The position numbers and the translations under genes are program-made. A stretch of DNA of 62,229 bases from a candidate division KSB1 bacterium. GTDB taxonomy: Bacteria > Zhuqueibacterota > Zhuqueibacteria > Zhuqueibacterales > Zhuqueibacteraceae. This document shows positions 49,856 through 58,510 of the stretch, piece by piece. The notes below the pieces were generated by a model that was given only the letters and a program-made list of their open reading frames with translations, ran no database searches and was not told the DNA's origin. Location of the stretch: contig JAPDQB010000041.1 of NCBI GenBank assembly GCA_034506175.1, forward strand, positions 1-62,229, given 5' to 3'. Every line of letters starts with the position of its first letter. Within the stretch, counting starts at the first letter, position 1.

Positions 49856-50674
49856 CTATGGCTTGACCGTTTTGAAATTTTGCATGGCCAGCTTGGCCTC
49901 AGCAAATCGCGTCATTGTTGCATTCGTTGTCGCGCGCAGCTTTGTGCCCCAATGAATCGCCACGGTGCCGAACATCAATGTCTCAAATTCCACGTTATTC
50001 AACCCGGCGTCCTCCATCCGCACGCGCAGCTCCTCCGGCGTAATGAAAATCGACACCGAATGCGGCAAATACGAATACGCATCCGAGGCGCCGCTGATCG
50101 CACCGCCGATTTTGGGGACGACTTTGCCAAAATACCACGCAAAAATATTGCGGAACACCGGCTGCCGCGGACGAGTGATTTCCAAGCAGGCAACTTTGCC
50201 GCCGGGTTTGGCCACCCGCGTCATTTCTTTCAAAAAAGTGTTGAGATCGCTGACGTTGCGCAGCGAGAAGCCGGTGATCACCGCGTCGAAATAATTATTG
50301 GGAAACGGCAGGCGCAAGCCGTCCGCCGTCACCAGATGAATCGGCGCCAGCCTGCCGTTTCTGGACCGCCAGGGCTTGATTTTCTTGCGCGCATATTGCA
50401 GCATGGTGTGGCTGAAATCGGCGGCGATGATCAACTTGGCCTTGGCGTCGCGCGCGGCCAGCGCGAGATCAGCGGTGCCGGCGGCGATATCCAGCACGCG
50501 CGCACCGGCCTGAATACCGGCGCGTTTCACCGTCAGCCGGCGCCAGCTTTGGTCGCGGCCCAGTGTCATCACGCGGTTCATCAGATCATAGCGCGGCGCG
50601 ATGCGGCTGAACATATCCTGCACGTAGCCGGCCTTTTGCTCGGGAGTGTCGAACTTGAAAAAATTTTCGGGCAT
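49856..50674 (-). CDS. menG: demethylmenaquinone methyltransferase
   Basis: 272 residues. UbiE/MenG signatures: VQDMFSRIAPRYDLMNRVMTLGRDQSWRR near the N-terminus, the SAM motif VLDIAAGTADLALA (about residues 60-73) and the family pattern YFDAVITGFSLRNVSDLNTFLKEMTRVAKPGGKV, then YLPHSVSIFITPEEL. It performs the last step of menaquinone synthesis, fitting an anaerobic or facultative respiratory chain; as ubiE it would also act in ubiquinone synthesis, but the FCB-type context favours menaquinone. Heads a two-gene unit with mce. Confidence 0.9.
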   Translation of the reverse strand: MPENFFKFDTPEQKAGYVQDMFSRIAPRYDLMNRVMTLGRDQSWRRLTVKRAGIQAGARVLDIAAGTADLALAARDAKAKLIIAADFSHTMLQYARKKIKPWRSRNGRLAPIHLVTADGLRLPFPNNYFDAVITGFSLRNVSDLNTFLKEMTRVAKPGGKVACLEITRPRQPVFRNIFAWYFGKVVPKIGGAISGASDAYSYLPHSVSIFITPEELRVRMEDAGLNNVEFETLMFGTVAIHWGTKLRATTNATMTRFAEAKLAMQNFKTVKP

Positions 50675-50972
50675 AAAAAGTCTTCAAGGCAAGTTCCAAT
50701 ATACACATCTCGGCAGGATTGAGCAAGATAATTTTTTGAAACGAAAGCCAGCAAGTCCGAAGTCCAAAGCCCGGGGTCGTGTCGCAGTAAACTATCACAT
50801 GACTTCCAGCATCCGACCTCGGACTTCGGGCTTCTCGCCTTGACCTTCACAAAATTTTTTATTATCTTCAACACATCAACAATTCAAACAATCGGCTGAC
50901 CAGACTTGTTTCGCCTTTAAAACAAACATTCCGACTTCGGACTTCCGACCTCGGACAGCGGGATTTTACATC

Positions 50973-53267
50973 ATGAATCTCCTTCAACTCCTCGAGGTTT
51001 TACGCAGCGATCCGGGATTTATGCACAACGTCACTTGCTGGAAGACGCTGCCCGCCAGGCCGGCGCAATGGGCGGATTTTCCAGCCTGGCTGAAACCCGA
51101 GCTTCGCGCAGCGATGCAGCAGCACGGCATCAATCGCCTCTACTCGCATCAAGCCGAAGCCATCGCACAAATCGGCGCGAAAAAAAATATCGTGGTGGTC
51201 ACACCCACCGCTTCGGGGAAAACACTGTGTTATAATTTACCGACACTCAATGCCGTTCTGGAAAATCCTGAGGCGCGCGCGCTGTATTTGTTTCCGACCA
51301 AGGCCTTGTCGCAAGATCAAGTCGCCGAGTTGTATGAGATCGTCAAATTGCTTGGCCCGAAAATCACTTTCGATATCAAGACGTACACGTTTGACGGTGA
51401 CACACCGCAGGCCGCGCGGCAGGCGATTCGCAGCTCCGGCCACATCGTGGTGACGAATCCCGACATGCTGCATCAGGGCATTCTGCCGCATCACACCAAA
51501 TGGGTGAAGCTCTTCGAGAATTTGCGCTACGTTGTCATCGACGAGCTGCACAACTATCGCGGCGTGTTCGGCAGTCATCTCGCGAATGTGATGCGCCGTT
51601 TGCGCCGCATCGCTTCTTTTTATGGCGCGCATCCGCAATTCATCTGCTGCTCCGCGACCATCGCCAATCCGAAAGAGCTGGCGGAGCAGATCACCGAAAG
51701 CGACGTCGAGCTGATCGACAACAACGGCGCGCCGCGTGGGGAAAAGCATTTCATTCTCTACAATCCACCGGTGGTCAATCGGGAACTGGGCATTCGCAAA
51801 TCCTCGGTGAAAGAGGCGCGAAACATCGCCGGCAAATTTCTGCTCAATGATATTCAAACCATCGTTTTCGCGCGCAGCCGGTTGCGTGTTGAAATTCTCG
51901 TCACTTATTTGAAGCAGATGCTCGCCGCCAATAAAAAATCGCCCGATCTCATTCGCGGTTATCGCGGCGGCTATTTGCCTACTGAACGGCGTGAGATCGA
52001 ACGCGGTCTGCGCAGCGGCGAAACGCTCGGCGTGGTTTCGACGAACGCGCTCGAGCTCGGCATCGACATCGGCCAGCTCACCGCTTGTGTGATGGCCGGT
52101 TATCCCGGCAGCATGGCGAGCGCCTGGCAGCAAGCCGGACGCGCCGGCCGCCGCGCTGATTCCGCCGTCGCCGTGATGGTTGCCTCCAGCGCACCGGTCG
52201 ATCAATACGTCGTCAACCATCCCGATTATTTTTTCGGCAAGCCGCCCGAATCCGGCGTCGTCGATCCCAACAATCTCGTCATCCTGATGAGCCACATCAA
52301 ATGCTCCGCATTCGAGCTGCCGTTTGCCGACGGCGAAAAATTCGGTTATGGCAAAACCCGCGTCGAGGCGACGAACGAAATTCTCGAATATCTCGAGGAG
52401 AACAACGTGCTGCATCACGCCGAAGGCCGCTGGCATTGGATGACTGACGCCTATCCCGCCGAGGCCGTCGGTCTGCGCACCGCCACGCCGGAGAACGTCG
52501 TCATCATCGACACCACGAATAAAGAGCGCGTAATCGGCGAAGTGAACTTGCTCGATGCGCCGACGATGCTGCATGACGAAGCGATCTACATTCACGAAGC
52601 GGCGCAATATCACGTCGACAAGCTTGATTGGGACCGCCGCAAGGCTTACGTCCGTCAAGTCGACGTCGATTATTATACCGACGCGCACACCGACACCAGC
52701 ATTCATGTTTTGGAAATGTTTGAGCAATCCGACTTGCCGATCCCCGAGATGAAAAAAGCCCATGGCGAGGTGAATGTGAATTGCCAAACGACAAAATTCA
52801 AGAAGCTCAAATTCGGCTCGCACGAGAATATCGGCTACGGCCCGGTGGAATTGCCGGAGATCAGCATGCACACGACGTCGTACTGGTGGGAATTTCCGAG
52901 CGACATGGCTGAACGCATGAAGATGCCGCCCTCCGTTCTCGGCGATGCACTCAAGGCGTTGGCGCACGTTCTGCAAAGCGCCGCCGCGATTTATCTGATG
53001 TGCGACCTCCGCGACGTTCGCGCCGTGCCGATGATGCGCGCCCCACTCACCCAAAAGCCGACGATCTTCATCTACGACAACCACGCCGGCGGCGTCGGCT
53101 TCAGCAAGCGTTTGTTTGCGATGCACGATGAGTTGAAAGTCGCGGCTCGTGATTTGATCACGAAATGCGGCTGCGCGGCGGGATGTCCGTCGTGTGTCGG
53201 GCCGGCGCTGGAAATTGGGGAGCAGGGGAAGGCGGGGGCGTTGAGGCTGTTGGAAGTTGTTTCTTAA
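50973..53267 (+). CDS. DEAD/DEAH-box helicase of the MrfA/YprA family
   Basis: 764 residues. Helicase motifs in order: Walker A VVTPTASGKTLCY (about residues 74-86), motif Ia LFPTKALSQDQ, TNPDMLH, motif II DELHNYRG (DELH for DEVH), motif III CCSATIANP, motif IV ARSRL, motif V STNALELGIDI, motif VI AWQQAGRAGRR. A C-terminal MZB (DUF1998) zinc domain has KCGCAAGCPSCVGP with four Cys. MrfA of Bacillus is a 3'-5' helicase for mitomycin-damage repair; this is close in length and layout. ATG 50973 has no strong ribosome site. The 298-nt divergent gap before it contains GGACTTCGGA/TCCGAAGTCC inverted copies and no gene. Confidence 0.9.
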   Translation: MNLLQLLEVLRSDPGFMHNVTCWKTLPARPAQWADFPAWLKPELRAAMQQHGINRLYSHQAEAIAQIGAKKNIVVVTPTASGKTLCYNLPTLNAVLENPEARALYLFPTKALSQDQVAELYEIVKLLGPKITFDIKTYTFDGDTPQAARQAIRSSGHIVVTNPDMLHQGILPHHTKWVKLFENLRYVVIDELHNYRGVFGSHLANVMRRLRRIASFYGAHPQFICCSATIANPKELAEQITESDVELIDNNGAPRGEKHFILYNPPVVNRELGIRKSSVKEARNIAGKFLLNDIQTIVFARSRLRVEILVTYLKQMLAANKKSPDLIRGYRGGYLPTERREIERGLRSGETLGVVSTNALELGIDIGQLTACVMAGYPGSMASAWQQAGRAGRRADSAVAVMVASSAPVDQYVVNHPDYFFGKPPESGVVDPNNLVILMSHIKCSAFELPFADGEKFGYGKTRVEATNEILEYLEENNVLHHAEGRWHWMTDAYPAEAVGLRTATPENVVIIDTTNKERVIGEVNLLDAPTMLHDEAIYIHEAAQYHVDKLDWDRRKAYVRQVDVDYYTDAHTDTSIHVLEMFEQSDLPIPEMKKAHGEVNVNCQTTKFKKLKFGSHENIGYGPVELPEISMHTTSYWWEFPSDMAERMKMPPSVLGDALKALAHVLQSAAAIYLMCDLRDVRAVPMMRAPLTQKPTIFIYDNHAGGVGFSKRLFAMHDELKVAARDLITKCGCAAGCPSCVGPALEIGEQGKAGALRLLEVVS

Positions 53268-53492
53268 GGCGGATGATGAGAACTGGCATCGTTTCTTCAC
53301 CTATCGCAACGGGCAAAGCGGACCTCATCGCCTCCATGTTGAATGACATCAAACAGCGTGGGAGGCCGATTCGATGTTACGAGTGATTTGGCGATCAACG
53401 TTGCAATTCACTTTGAAGCCTCATTAGACGGCGCCAACTGGATCGCCACGTCCAGCGAGCCACCAACAGGCGATGGCGCTCAGCCGTTTTTG

Positions 53493-53693
53493 TCATTGCT
53501 CGGGAAGCCAGCCATCATTGGCTTGTCGCCAGTTCCATTGCGCGCTCAGAAGCCGCGAAATGACGGAACGCCCGGCATGCCAGTAAGTTTCAATCGCGTC
53601 ACAGATATCTCCGAGCAGCGCCGGCGTAATCTGGCGACCACGAATGGTCAGGTGGGAAAAACCAATTATCTTTTCATGACTGCCACTCTCCAT
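53493..53693 (-). pseudogene. N-terminal fragment of a DUF4338 (DruA-like) protein
   Basis: LTIRGRQITPALLGDICDAIETYWHAGRSVISRLLSAQWNWRQANDGWL matches the start of DUF4338 proteins ((I/L).GR.(I/L)T...(L/I)..I...I......SR..(I/L)(S/C)R.(L)C..W.WRQ.NG). This family includes DruA of the Druantia defence system and transposase-like relatives. It ends at a stop after only 66 residues of a normal 250 or more, and no continuation is seen in other frames. A remnant. Confidence 0.6.
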
Positions 53694-53790
53694 GATGATT
53701 AAAGATAAGCAATTTTCTTTTGCCTGACGCCAGTAAAATTTTCAAAAATTGTCAAAGAACGTGTTCAGATGGCCAAACTTTTACTGGACA

Positions 53791-53874
53791 AGAAATCTGT
53801 GTGTTTTTTCTGTGGGAGTTCCCTTTCTGTGAGCAACGACAAGTGGAACTGTCTCCAAAGCTTCCTTTGGTTGC
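53791..53874. repeat. 84-bp dispersed repeat, copy B
   Basis: Matches 49037-49120 in the same orientation; begins AGAAATCTGTGTG and ends AAGCTTCCTTTGGTTGC. Directly upstream of the nucleotidyltransferase remnant. Confidence 0.75.
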
Positions 53875-53875
53875 C

Positions 53876-54121
53876 ATGTTGGATTTATACGTGGAATTTG
53901 AAAAGGCGCTGGACGCATTAGAACAGCGCCAAATCAATGATGCGCCCTGCGGCGGATTGGCCGTTACTTCAAAAGAGATTTGAGCCAACCGGATTCGATT
54001 GTCGTGGGAGGATAACCAAGTGTGGGTGGTGTCGCGCGAGGGATTGATCAAACTTAAAGAAAGTTCAAAACGTCCAAAAGCTCGACAGGATATTGACGCG
54101 CTGAAAGGAGAATCAAGTTGA
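53876..54121 (+). pseudogene. nucleotidyltransferase (antitoxin-type) gene with internal deletion
   Basis: The frame opens MLDLYVEFEKALDALEQRQINDAPCGGLAVT, the start of a common nucleotidyltransferase family (..CGGLAV..HG....T.DIDL). It then hits TGA at 53981-53983 and resumes in frame as ANRIRLSWEDNQVWVVSREG LIKLKESSKRPKARQDIDALKGES. That is the C-terminus of the same family. About 100 residues including the G-S and D-x-D catalytic core are missing. A deletion scar, not recoding. Confidence 0.7.
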
Positions 54122-54619
54122 ATTTGCCGAAACGAACTCTCCAACAAACAATCCAGCGCGTCTAACAAATGCGGCGGCTGGGATTGAGTATGCGCAAGGC
54201 CGTACGATCGGCAATATCATCTCCCGAAATGGATGGCGCGGTTTGAAGCTTTGCGCCCCAGTTTTCGCGAGAATTTGGCGGCCGGCCAGTACAATGTTAT
54301 TGTCGAATTAGCAGACAACTTGCCTCCTCGAGCACTGCGCCAAGGTGATGTGCTCGCCGCCTTTGCCGGAGCTGCGCGGAAGCAACCGTTGAAATCCGTT
54401 TCAAAAATCTGGTCGAATCTTCAAGTTTTTGAATCAACCTGGTAAGTCCCCAGCAAAACATTCTCCCCTTAAAAGCAACAGAACTGTGTTTTTGATCTGT
54501 TTGCAATCCTTTTTCTTTAAAATACTTTTGGTACGGCTTTTGTGTTTTAATTTTTTGCGCATTGTTTTTTTCATATTTCTAAAAAATCTCAGTCACAATA
54601 AGAAGCCGGAGAGTGAGGT
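54122..54619. other. intergenic stretch with possible remnant
   Basis: A 70-codon open frame at 54233-54445 (ALRPSFRENLAAGQYNVIVE LADNLPPRALRQGDVLAAFAG) may be the rest of a gene that accompanied the nucleotidyltransferase, but I recognise no family and there is no convincing start. The AT-rich end (54480-54600) is probably the promoter region of the next gene; no good -35/-10 pair stands out. Confidence 0.3.
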
Positions 54620-56113
54620 ATGACAACGTCGTCCATCCCCGCAAAACACGCCCGCCGTTTAGCCCTGCTGTTCGTTTTCCTTCCAATTATATCCCAAGCA
54701 CAGCTCATCTCCGTAAAATCCGTGCCGGTCGCTGCTGCCGAGCAATTCCTGCTCGTGCCGTCTCAAAATCTTGGCATGGGCGGCGTATCGCTTGCGCTGG
54801 AAGATGCTTCCGCCGATCCTTTTGTCAATCCGGCGAAAGGCGGGCGCATTCACGGCGTCTATCTTTTCAGTGCACCGGTATTCGGCACGATCACCGAAAA
54901 CAATGGCGGCGTTCGCACGCTGCCGTTGGGCGCTTTGCTTGGCTCGTCGAGATGGTTTGGCGGCATGTCGTTAGCCGTGCAGCAGCTCACGCCGCCGGAG
55001 CGTTTTAATTTCGTCGCGCGACTGTCCTTCAACAATCCGGCCTTGACCCTTGCAGACAAGAACTCAAATAATCTCTACGCGACCGGGTTACTCGGAAAAA
55101 AATTCTCCACCGCCGGAATTTCACTTGCCGCCGGTATCTCTTGGGCCGAACTGCAAGCGATGCAAGGCGTCGATTTTTTGTACGGCAACAGCTCTCGCCT
55201 CGAACAGAGCGGCCACATTGTTGACTGTCGTCTCGGTCTGTTGCGTGAAAAGGGGCGGCAGCCGTCTTTTGAGATGTTGCTGCTGCACAATCGAGTTCGC
55301 ATGGCGCACGAGCGCTATTATCAAACCTGGTTTTGGGAAGGAGACATCGGAGCAAACAGGAGAACTGTGGATTTCGTTCGAGAACTCGATCAAACCGATA
55401 CCTGGGGCTTGCACTTCGGAGCGATGATTCCGTTAAAAAATGCCGGCTCGCGCGCCGGACTTATTTTTACCGCCAATCGAAAATCGCATCCCAAAATTCC
55501 GAACTATGAGTTGATGAATATCCCGCGAGATCCCGGCACTTCCTGGGCGTTCAACTTTGGCGCCGGACTGGCTCACGCCACGGATTCAAGCGCGGTTGGC
55601 ATCGATTTTATTTTCGAGCCGATCTGGAGCCACACCTGGGCGGATGCTGCGGCGCCCGTGAGAAACGAGCGTGGCGATGTGCTTATTCCCGCCGGCGGCA
55701 AAACCGTGGAGAATGATTTTCGCTTTAACAATGCGGTCGTCCGTCTTGGCCTGAACCGGCAACGCCAAACTTTGGGATTTCAGTTGGGATTGCAAGCGCG
55801 CTTCATCCACTATCATCTCAAACAAACGAATTTTGTCTTTAATACCCGCCGCTCCCAAAAAGAATTTTGGGCCGAATGGACGCCGAGCATTGGCTTCAAT
55901 CTGAATCTTTCTCCGTTTCAAATTCGCTACACCGGACGTTTGACCGCCGGCACCGGCCAGCCGGGCGTAGAATCGCCCCGCTTCTTTGGGGTTAGCGATT
56001 CGCGCGCCGAGAGTAATTTCATTATTGCGCCAAGTGGAAGTTTGACGCTGGAAGAGGCCGTTGTGTTAACGCATCAAGTCTCGGTGGTGGTCAAGTTGCA
56101 ATCCGTGAAATGA
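54620..56113 (+). CDS. outer-membrane beta-barrel protein
   Basis: 497 residues. Signal peptide (RRLALLFVFLPIISQAQ). The mature start, EQFLLVPSQNLGMGGVSLALEDASADPFVNPAKGGR, is like the N-terminal plug of FadL/PorV-type barrels, which carry the (G/A)MGG(V/A).(L/I)A..(D/N)(A/S)....NPA motif. The remainder alternates as amphipathic strands (FVARLSFNNPALTLADK; AGISLAAGISWAEL; SAVGIDFIFEPIWSHTW; LGFQLGLQARFIHYHL; FQIRYTGRLTAGTG). It could transport hydrophobic compounds, or act as a secretion shuttle like the PorV-like protein at 10159. No close family name is certain. Convergent with the DinB-family gene 12 nt downstream. Confidence 0.75.
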   Translation: MTTSSIPAKHARRLALLFVFLPIISQAQLISVKSVPVAAAEQFLLVPSQNLGMGGVSLALEDASADPFVNPAKGGRIHGVYLFSAPVFGTITENNGGVRTLPLGALLGSSRWFGGMSLAVQQLTPPERFNFVARLSFNNPALTLADKNSNNLYATGLLGKKFSTAGISLAAGISWAELQAMQGVDFLYGNSSRLEQSGHIVDCRLGLLREKGRQPSFEMLLLHNRVRMAHERYYQTWFWEGDIGANRRTVDFVRELDQTDTWGLHFGAMIPLKNAGSRAGLIFTANRKSHPKIPNYELMNIPRDPGTSWAFNFGAGLAHATDSSAVGIDFIFEPIWSHTWADAAAPVRNERGDVLIPAGGKTVENDFRFNNAVVRLGLNRQRQTLGFQLGLQARFIHYHLKQTNFVFNTRRSQKEFWAEWTPSIGFNLNLSPFQIRYTGRLTAGTGQPGVESPRFFGVSDSRAESNFIIAPSGSLTLEEAVVLTHQVSVVVKLQSVK

Positions 56114-56125
56114 ACAGGCGAAGCT

Positions 56126-56631
56126 TTACTCTCTGCTCATGATCAACTGCGTCAAAGCCGGCACGCGCCCGAGCAGCCGCGCATACAATGCCAATTGCCC
56201 GCGATGATATTCTTCATGTGATATGCCGTGATTCATCCACGCCAGCCGCGTGCCTTTCAAACCGTCGAAGCGCGTGATGTATTGCAGCATCAGCAGCTCA
56301 CCCGCCGCGCGAAATTTTTTCTCGCCTTCTATTTCAATAACGCCAGCAATTGCTTTTTGGAATCGGTTGGCTGAATATGGCCGGCATATTCCTGGAGTAA
56401 TTTCGGATAGGATTTTCGCCGGAAATTTCCATCCGGTCGCGTCAACTCGCCGCTCATCATCAAGCCCGATTCGATGAGGTGATGCGCCAGCTCCGCGACA
56501 CTGCGGCTTTGTTCGCTTGGTCGAAAATTCAAATCTTTCTCAGGAATGTTTTTAACTTCGTCCATCACGCCCTGGCGCGTGTACGCCCAGGCTTCGAGGG
56601 CTTCTTCGAGGAGGGATTTATAGGAGGTCAT
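56126..56631 (-). pseudogene. DinB-family protein with frameshift
   Basis: The first frame (start 56631) gives MTSYKSLLEEALEAWAYTRQ ... FRPSEQSRSVAELAHHLIESGLMMSGEL, a DinB/YfiT helical bundle with its first metal His in ELAHHLIES, and stops near 56329. In a neighbouring frame the rest follows: EIEGEKKFRAAGELLMLQYITRFDG then WMNHGISHEEYHRGQLALYARLLG with the second His pair, ending at TAA 56126-56128. So one shift near 56330-56340 splits a normal 165-residue protein. DinB-family members are metal-binding, often thiol-transferase-like. It overlaps the upstream gene by 4 nt (ATGA). Confidence 0.8.
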
Positions 56632-56981
56632 GGTTGGGAAAGATGTGATTCGATGTTCTGAATGAACTCGGAAAAGGTCATTGGAGCATTCATTGGAACG
56701 CGTATATTGACCGAAGTCTGGGTTAGCCGGCGTATGGTTGGAATCCCACAGATTGGCGAGGTTTGAGCCGTCACGAAAACTTCATAATCCCAGGCCTGCT
56801 GAAACTTTTCAAAGGTCATTCCATAACGCTGCTCAAAACTTTTGACTTGTTGCTCGGCTTCTTGGATTTTGAGCCGCAACAAATCCTTCGTGGCCAACTG
56901 TAAAGCAACGTCAAAACGCCTTTCGCCGGTTAATTCGGTCAGAATTTTGTAGAGCGGCTTTGAAACGGTTATCTCAGCCAT
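56628..56981 (-). CDS. small antitoxin-like protein with altered C-terminus
   Basis: 117 residues from ATG 56981. Residues 1-66 (MAEITVSKPLYKILTELTGE ... LRLKIQEAEQQVKSFEQRYG MTFEKFQQAWDYE) match, as I recall, a small family found as the first gene of two-gene toxin-antitoxin-like units. In those relatives, the block is followed by a SYEVE.DYWEWE tail; here the tail is VFVTAQTSPICGIPTIRRLTQTSV, unrelated, suggesting a fusion or rearrangement. The next gene is the DinB-family gene, not the usual toxin. A good promoter lies upstream. Function uncertain. Confidence 0.55.
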   Translation of the reverse strand: MAEITVSKPLYKILTELTGERRFDVALQLATKDLLRLKIQEAEQQVKSFEQRYGMTFEKFQQAWDYEVFVTAQTSPICGIPTIRRLTQTSVNIRVPMNAPMTFSEFIQNIESHLSQP

Positions 56982-57014
56982 AATCTTTAACCTCAAGAAA
57001 TATACTTACACGCT

Positions 57015-57043
57015 ATTCTAAGAAAAGATCATGAGAATGTCAA
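57015..57043 (-). promoter_or_regulatory. sigma70-type promoter of the antitoxin-like/DinB unit
   Basis: Reverse strand TTGACA (57043-57038), 17 nt, TAGAAT (57020-57015), 34 nt before the ATG at 56981. Confidence 0.7.
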
Positions 57044-57094
57044 TAAATTTTTGGCATTCGTTCTTCTTTATAGTTACGATGAACCAGCAAAAGT

Positions 57095-58501
57095 CTAAAG
57101 GCCCTCCTGTGCTAAAACATAACACAAAATCGCCATCGCCGCCGCGCCGAGATGCAGCTCGCGTTCGTTCACGGCGGCCAGAACGTCGTTATCGGAATGA
57201 TGATAATCGAAATACCGCTGCGATTCCGGCACCAGGCCGATGCCGGGCACGCCCTGCCGCACCAGCACCGAAATATCCGCGCCGCTGCCGCCGCGAAAGA
57301 TGTTGTCCGCGCCGATGTCTTTGAATAAGTAAGACCAGCTCGCCAGGCGGGCAAATCGCGCCGAATCGGTTTCCACAGAAAAACCGCGTGGCGCAAAACC
57401 ACCGCGGTCCGACTCAATCGCCGCGATATGCTTACTCTTGGACAGGGCGGCTTCACGGCCATACGCTACTGCGCCACGCAAGCCGTTCTCTTCATTCATA
57501 AACATCACCGCGCGAATCGTGCGCCTAGGCTTGAGATTGAGCGCTTTCAAGAGCCGCAACACTTCAATCGACTGCACGCAGCCGGCGCCGTCGTCATGCG
57601 CGCCCGTGCCCTTGTCCCAGCTATCGAGATGCCCGCCGACGACGATGATCTCGTCCGGTTTTTCCGCGCCGGTAAGCTCGCCGATCACATTTGCCGACGG
57701 CGCATCCGGCAAAGTTTGGCAGGTTAGTTTCAAGCGCACACGCACCGTCTTCTCCTCGGCAATGAGCTGGCTCAACAAATTGGCGCCCATCGTGCTGATC
57801 GCCGCCGCCGGAATTTTCGGCACGCCGTCTTGATAGCCCATGCCGCCGGTGTGCGGAACGTCATCCCATCGCGTCGTCATCGAGCGCACCAAGGCCGCGA
57901 CGCCGCCGGCCTTCGCCGCCTCGATCGCGCCGCTGCCGCGTTGATTCACTGCGCCGCCGTACGCTTCAAACGTGTTGATCTTGCCGGCATCCATCGGGCG
58001 ATTGAAGAAAATAATTTTGCCTGCGGCTTTCTTGCCGAGCGCTCGTAATTCTTCGAATGATTTGACCTCGACAACTTCCGCGACGATGCCCATCTCAGGC
58101 GTCGCCACACTGCCGCCGAGCGCGCAAACACGGAGTGGAATTGTCCCCATCGTTGCCGAGTTGATCACCGCGGCTTCTTCAATCGGGCCGCGCACCCAAT
58201 GTGGCACCATCACCTCCTGCAAGCGCACGTTGTCCAAGCCGAGCTTCATCATGGTTTGGCGCGACCATTCCACCGCCGCCGCCGCTTGCGGCGAGCCACT
58301 CAGGCGCGGGCCAAGTGAAGTCAGCTCGGCAAGCATCCGATATGCCTGGCCTTCGGCCAAGGCCGCGCGAATGATTTGTTGGGCGATCTCGACGTAGGGT
58401 CTGTTATTGTTGGCTTGTGCAAATGAGTTGGTAGAACACTGAAGAAATAATAAGAACAAAACCGGTTTGATTCCGCAATCGGAAAATTTTTTTAAATTCA
58501 C
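57095..58501 (-). CDS. M28-family zinc metallopeptidase (carboxypeptidase Q-like)
   Basis: 468 residues, signal peptide (IKPVLFLLFLQCSTNSFAQ). A PA-like insert (about residues 120-260; KAAGKIIFFNRPMDAGKIN, AGGVAALVRSM) sits before the catalytic domain. Zinc ligands and catalytic residues follow M28 order: His-x-Asp in IVVGGHLDSWDKG, Asp in GAHDDGAGC, Glu-Glu in MFMNEENGLRG, Asp in AAIESDRGG, His in YFDYHHSDND. It should be an exported amino- or carboxypeptidase that clips dipeptides or peptide ends in the periplasm. The upstream alpha/beta hydrolase gene ends 9 nt before its start, so they form an operon. Confidence 0.9.
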   Translation of the reverse strand: MNLKKFSDCGIKPVLFLLFLQCSTNSFAQANNNRPYVEIAQQIIRAALAEGQAYRMLAELTSLGPRLSGSPQAAAAVEWSRQTMMKLGLDNVRLQEVMVPHWVRGPIEEAAVINSATMGTIPLRVCALGGSVATPEMGIVAEVVEVKSFEELRALGKKAAGKIIFFNRPMDAGKINTFEAYGGAVNQRGSGAIEAAKAGGVAALVRSMTTRWDDVPHTGGMGYQDGVPKIPAAAISTMGANLLSQLIAEEKTVRVRLKLTCQTLPDAPSANVIGELTGAEKPDEIIVVGGHLDSWDKGTGAHDDGAGCVQSIEVLRLLKALNLKPRRTIRAVMFMNEENGLRGAVAYGREAALSKSKHIAAIESDRGGFAPRGFSVETDSARFARLASWSYLFKDIGADNIFRGGSGADISVLVRQGVPGIGLVPESQRYFDYHHSDNDVLAAVNERELHLGAAAMAILCYVLAQEGL

Positions 58502-58510
58502 CTTGCCTCC

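Noticed and set aside
50750..50960. Repeated TCCGAAGTCC/GGACTTCGGA segments before the helicase gene
   Set aside because: They form partial inverted repeats, but are irregular. I cannot tell low-complexity drift from a real element.
51237..53300. 687-codon antisense frame over the helicase gene
   Set aside because: Shadow of a codon-biased gene. The sense frame has all helicase motifs. The same holds for long antisense frames at 2019-3230, 21432-23117, 8966-9706 and 37896-38747.
53876..54121. TGA at 53981 as a further selenocysteine site
   Set aside because: The surrounding sequence is a deletion junction joining the two ends of a nucleotidyltransferase. No Cys is expected there.
53752..54168. 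138-codon reverse-strand frame
   Set aside because: It is antisense to the nucleotidyltransferase remnant and the 84-bp repeat and shows no protein-family features.
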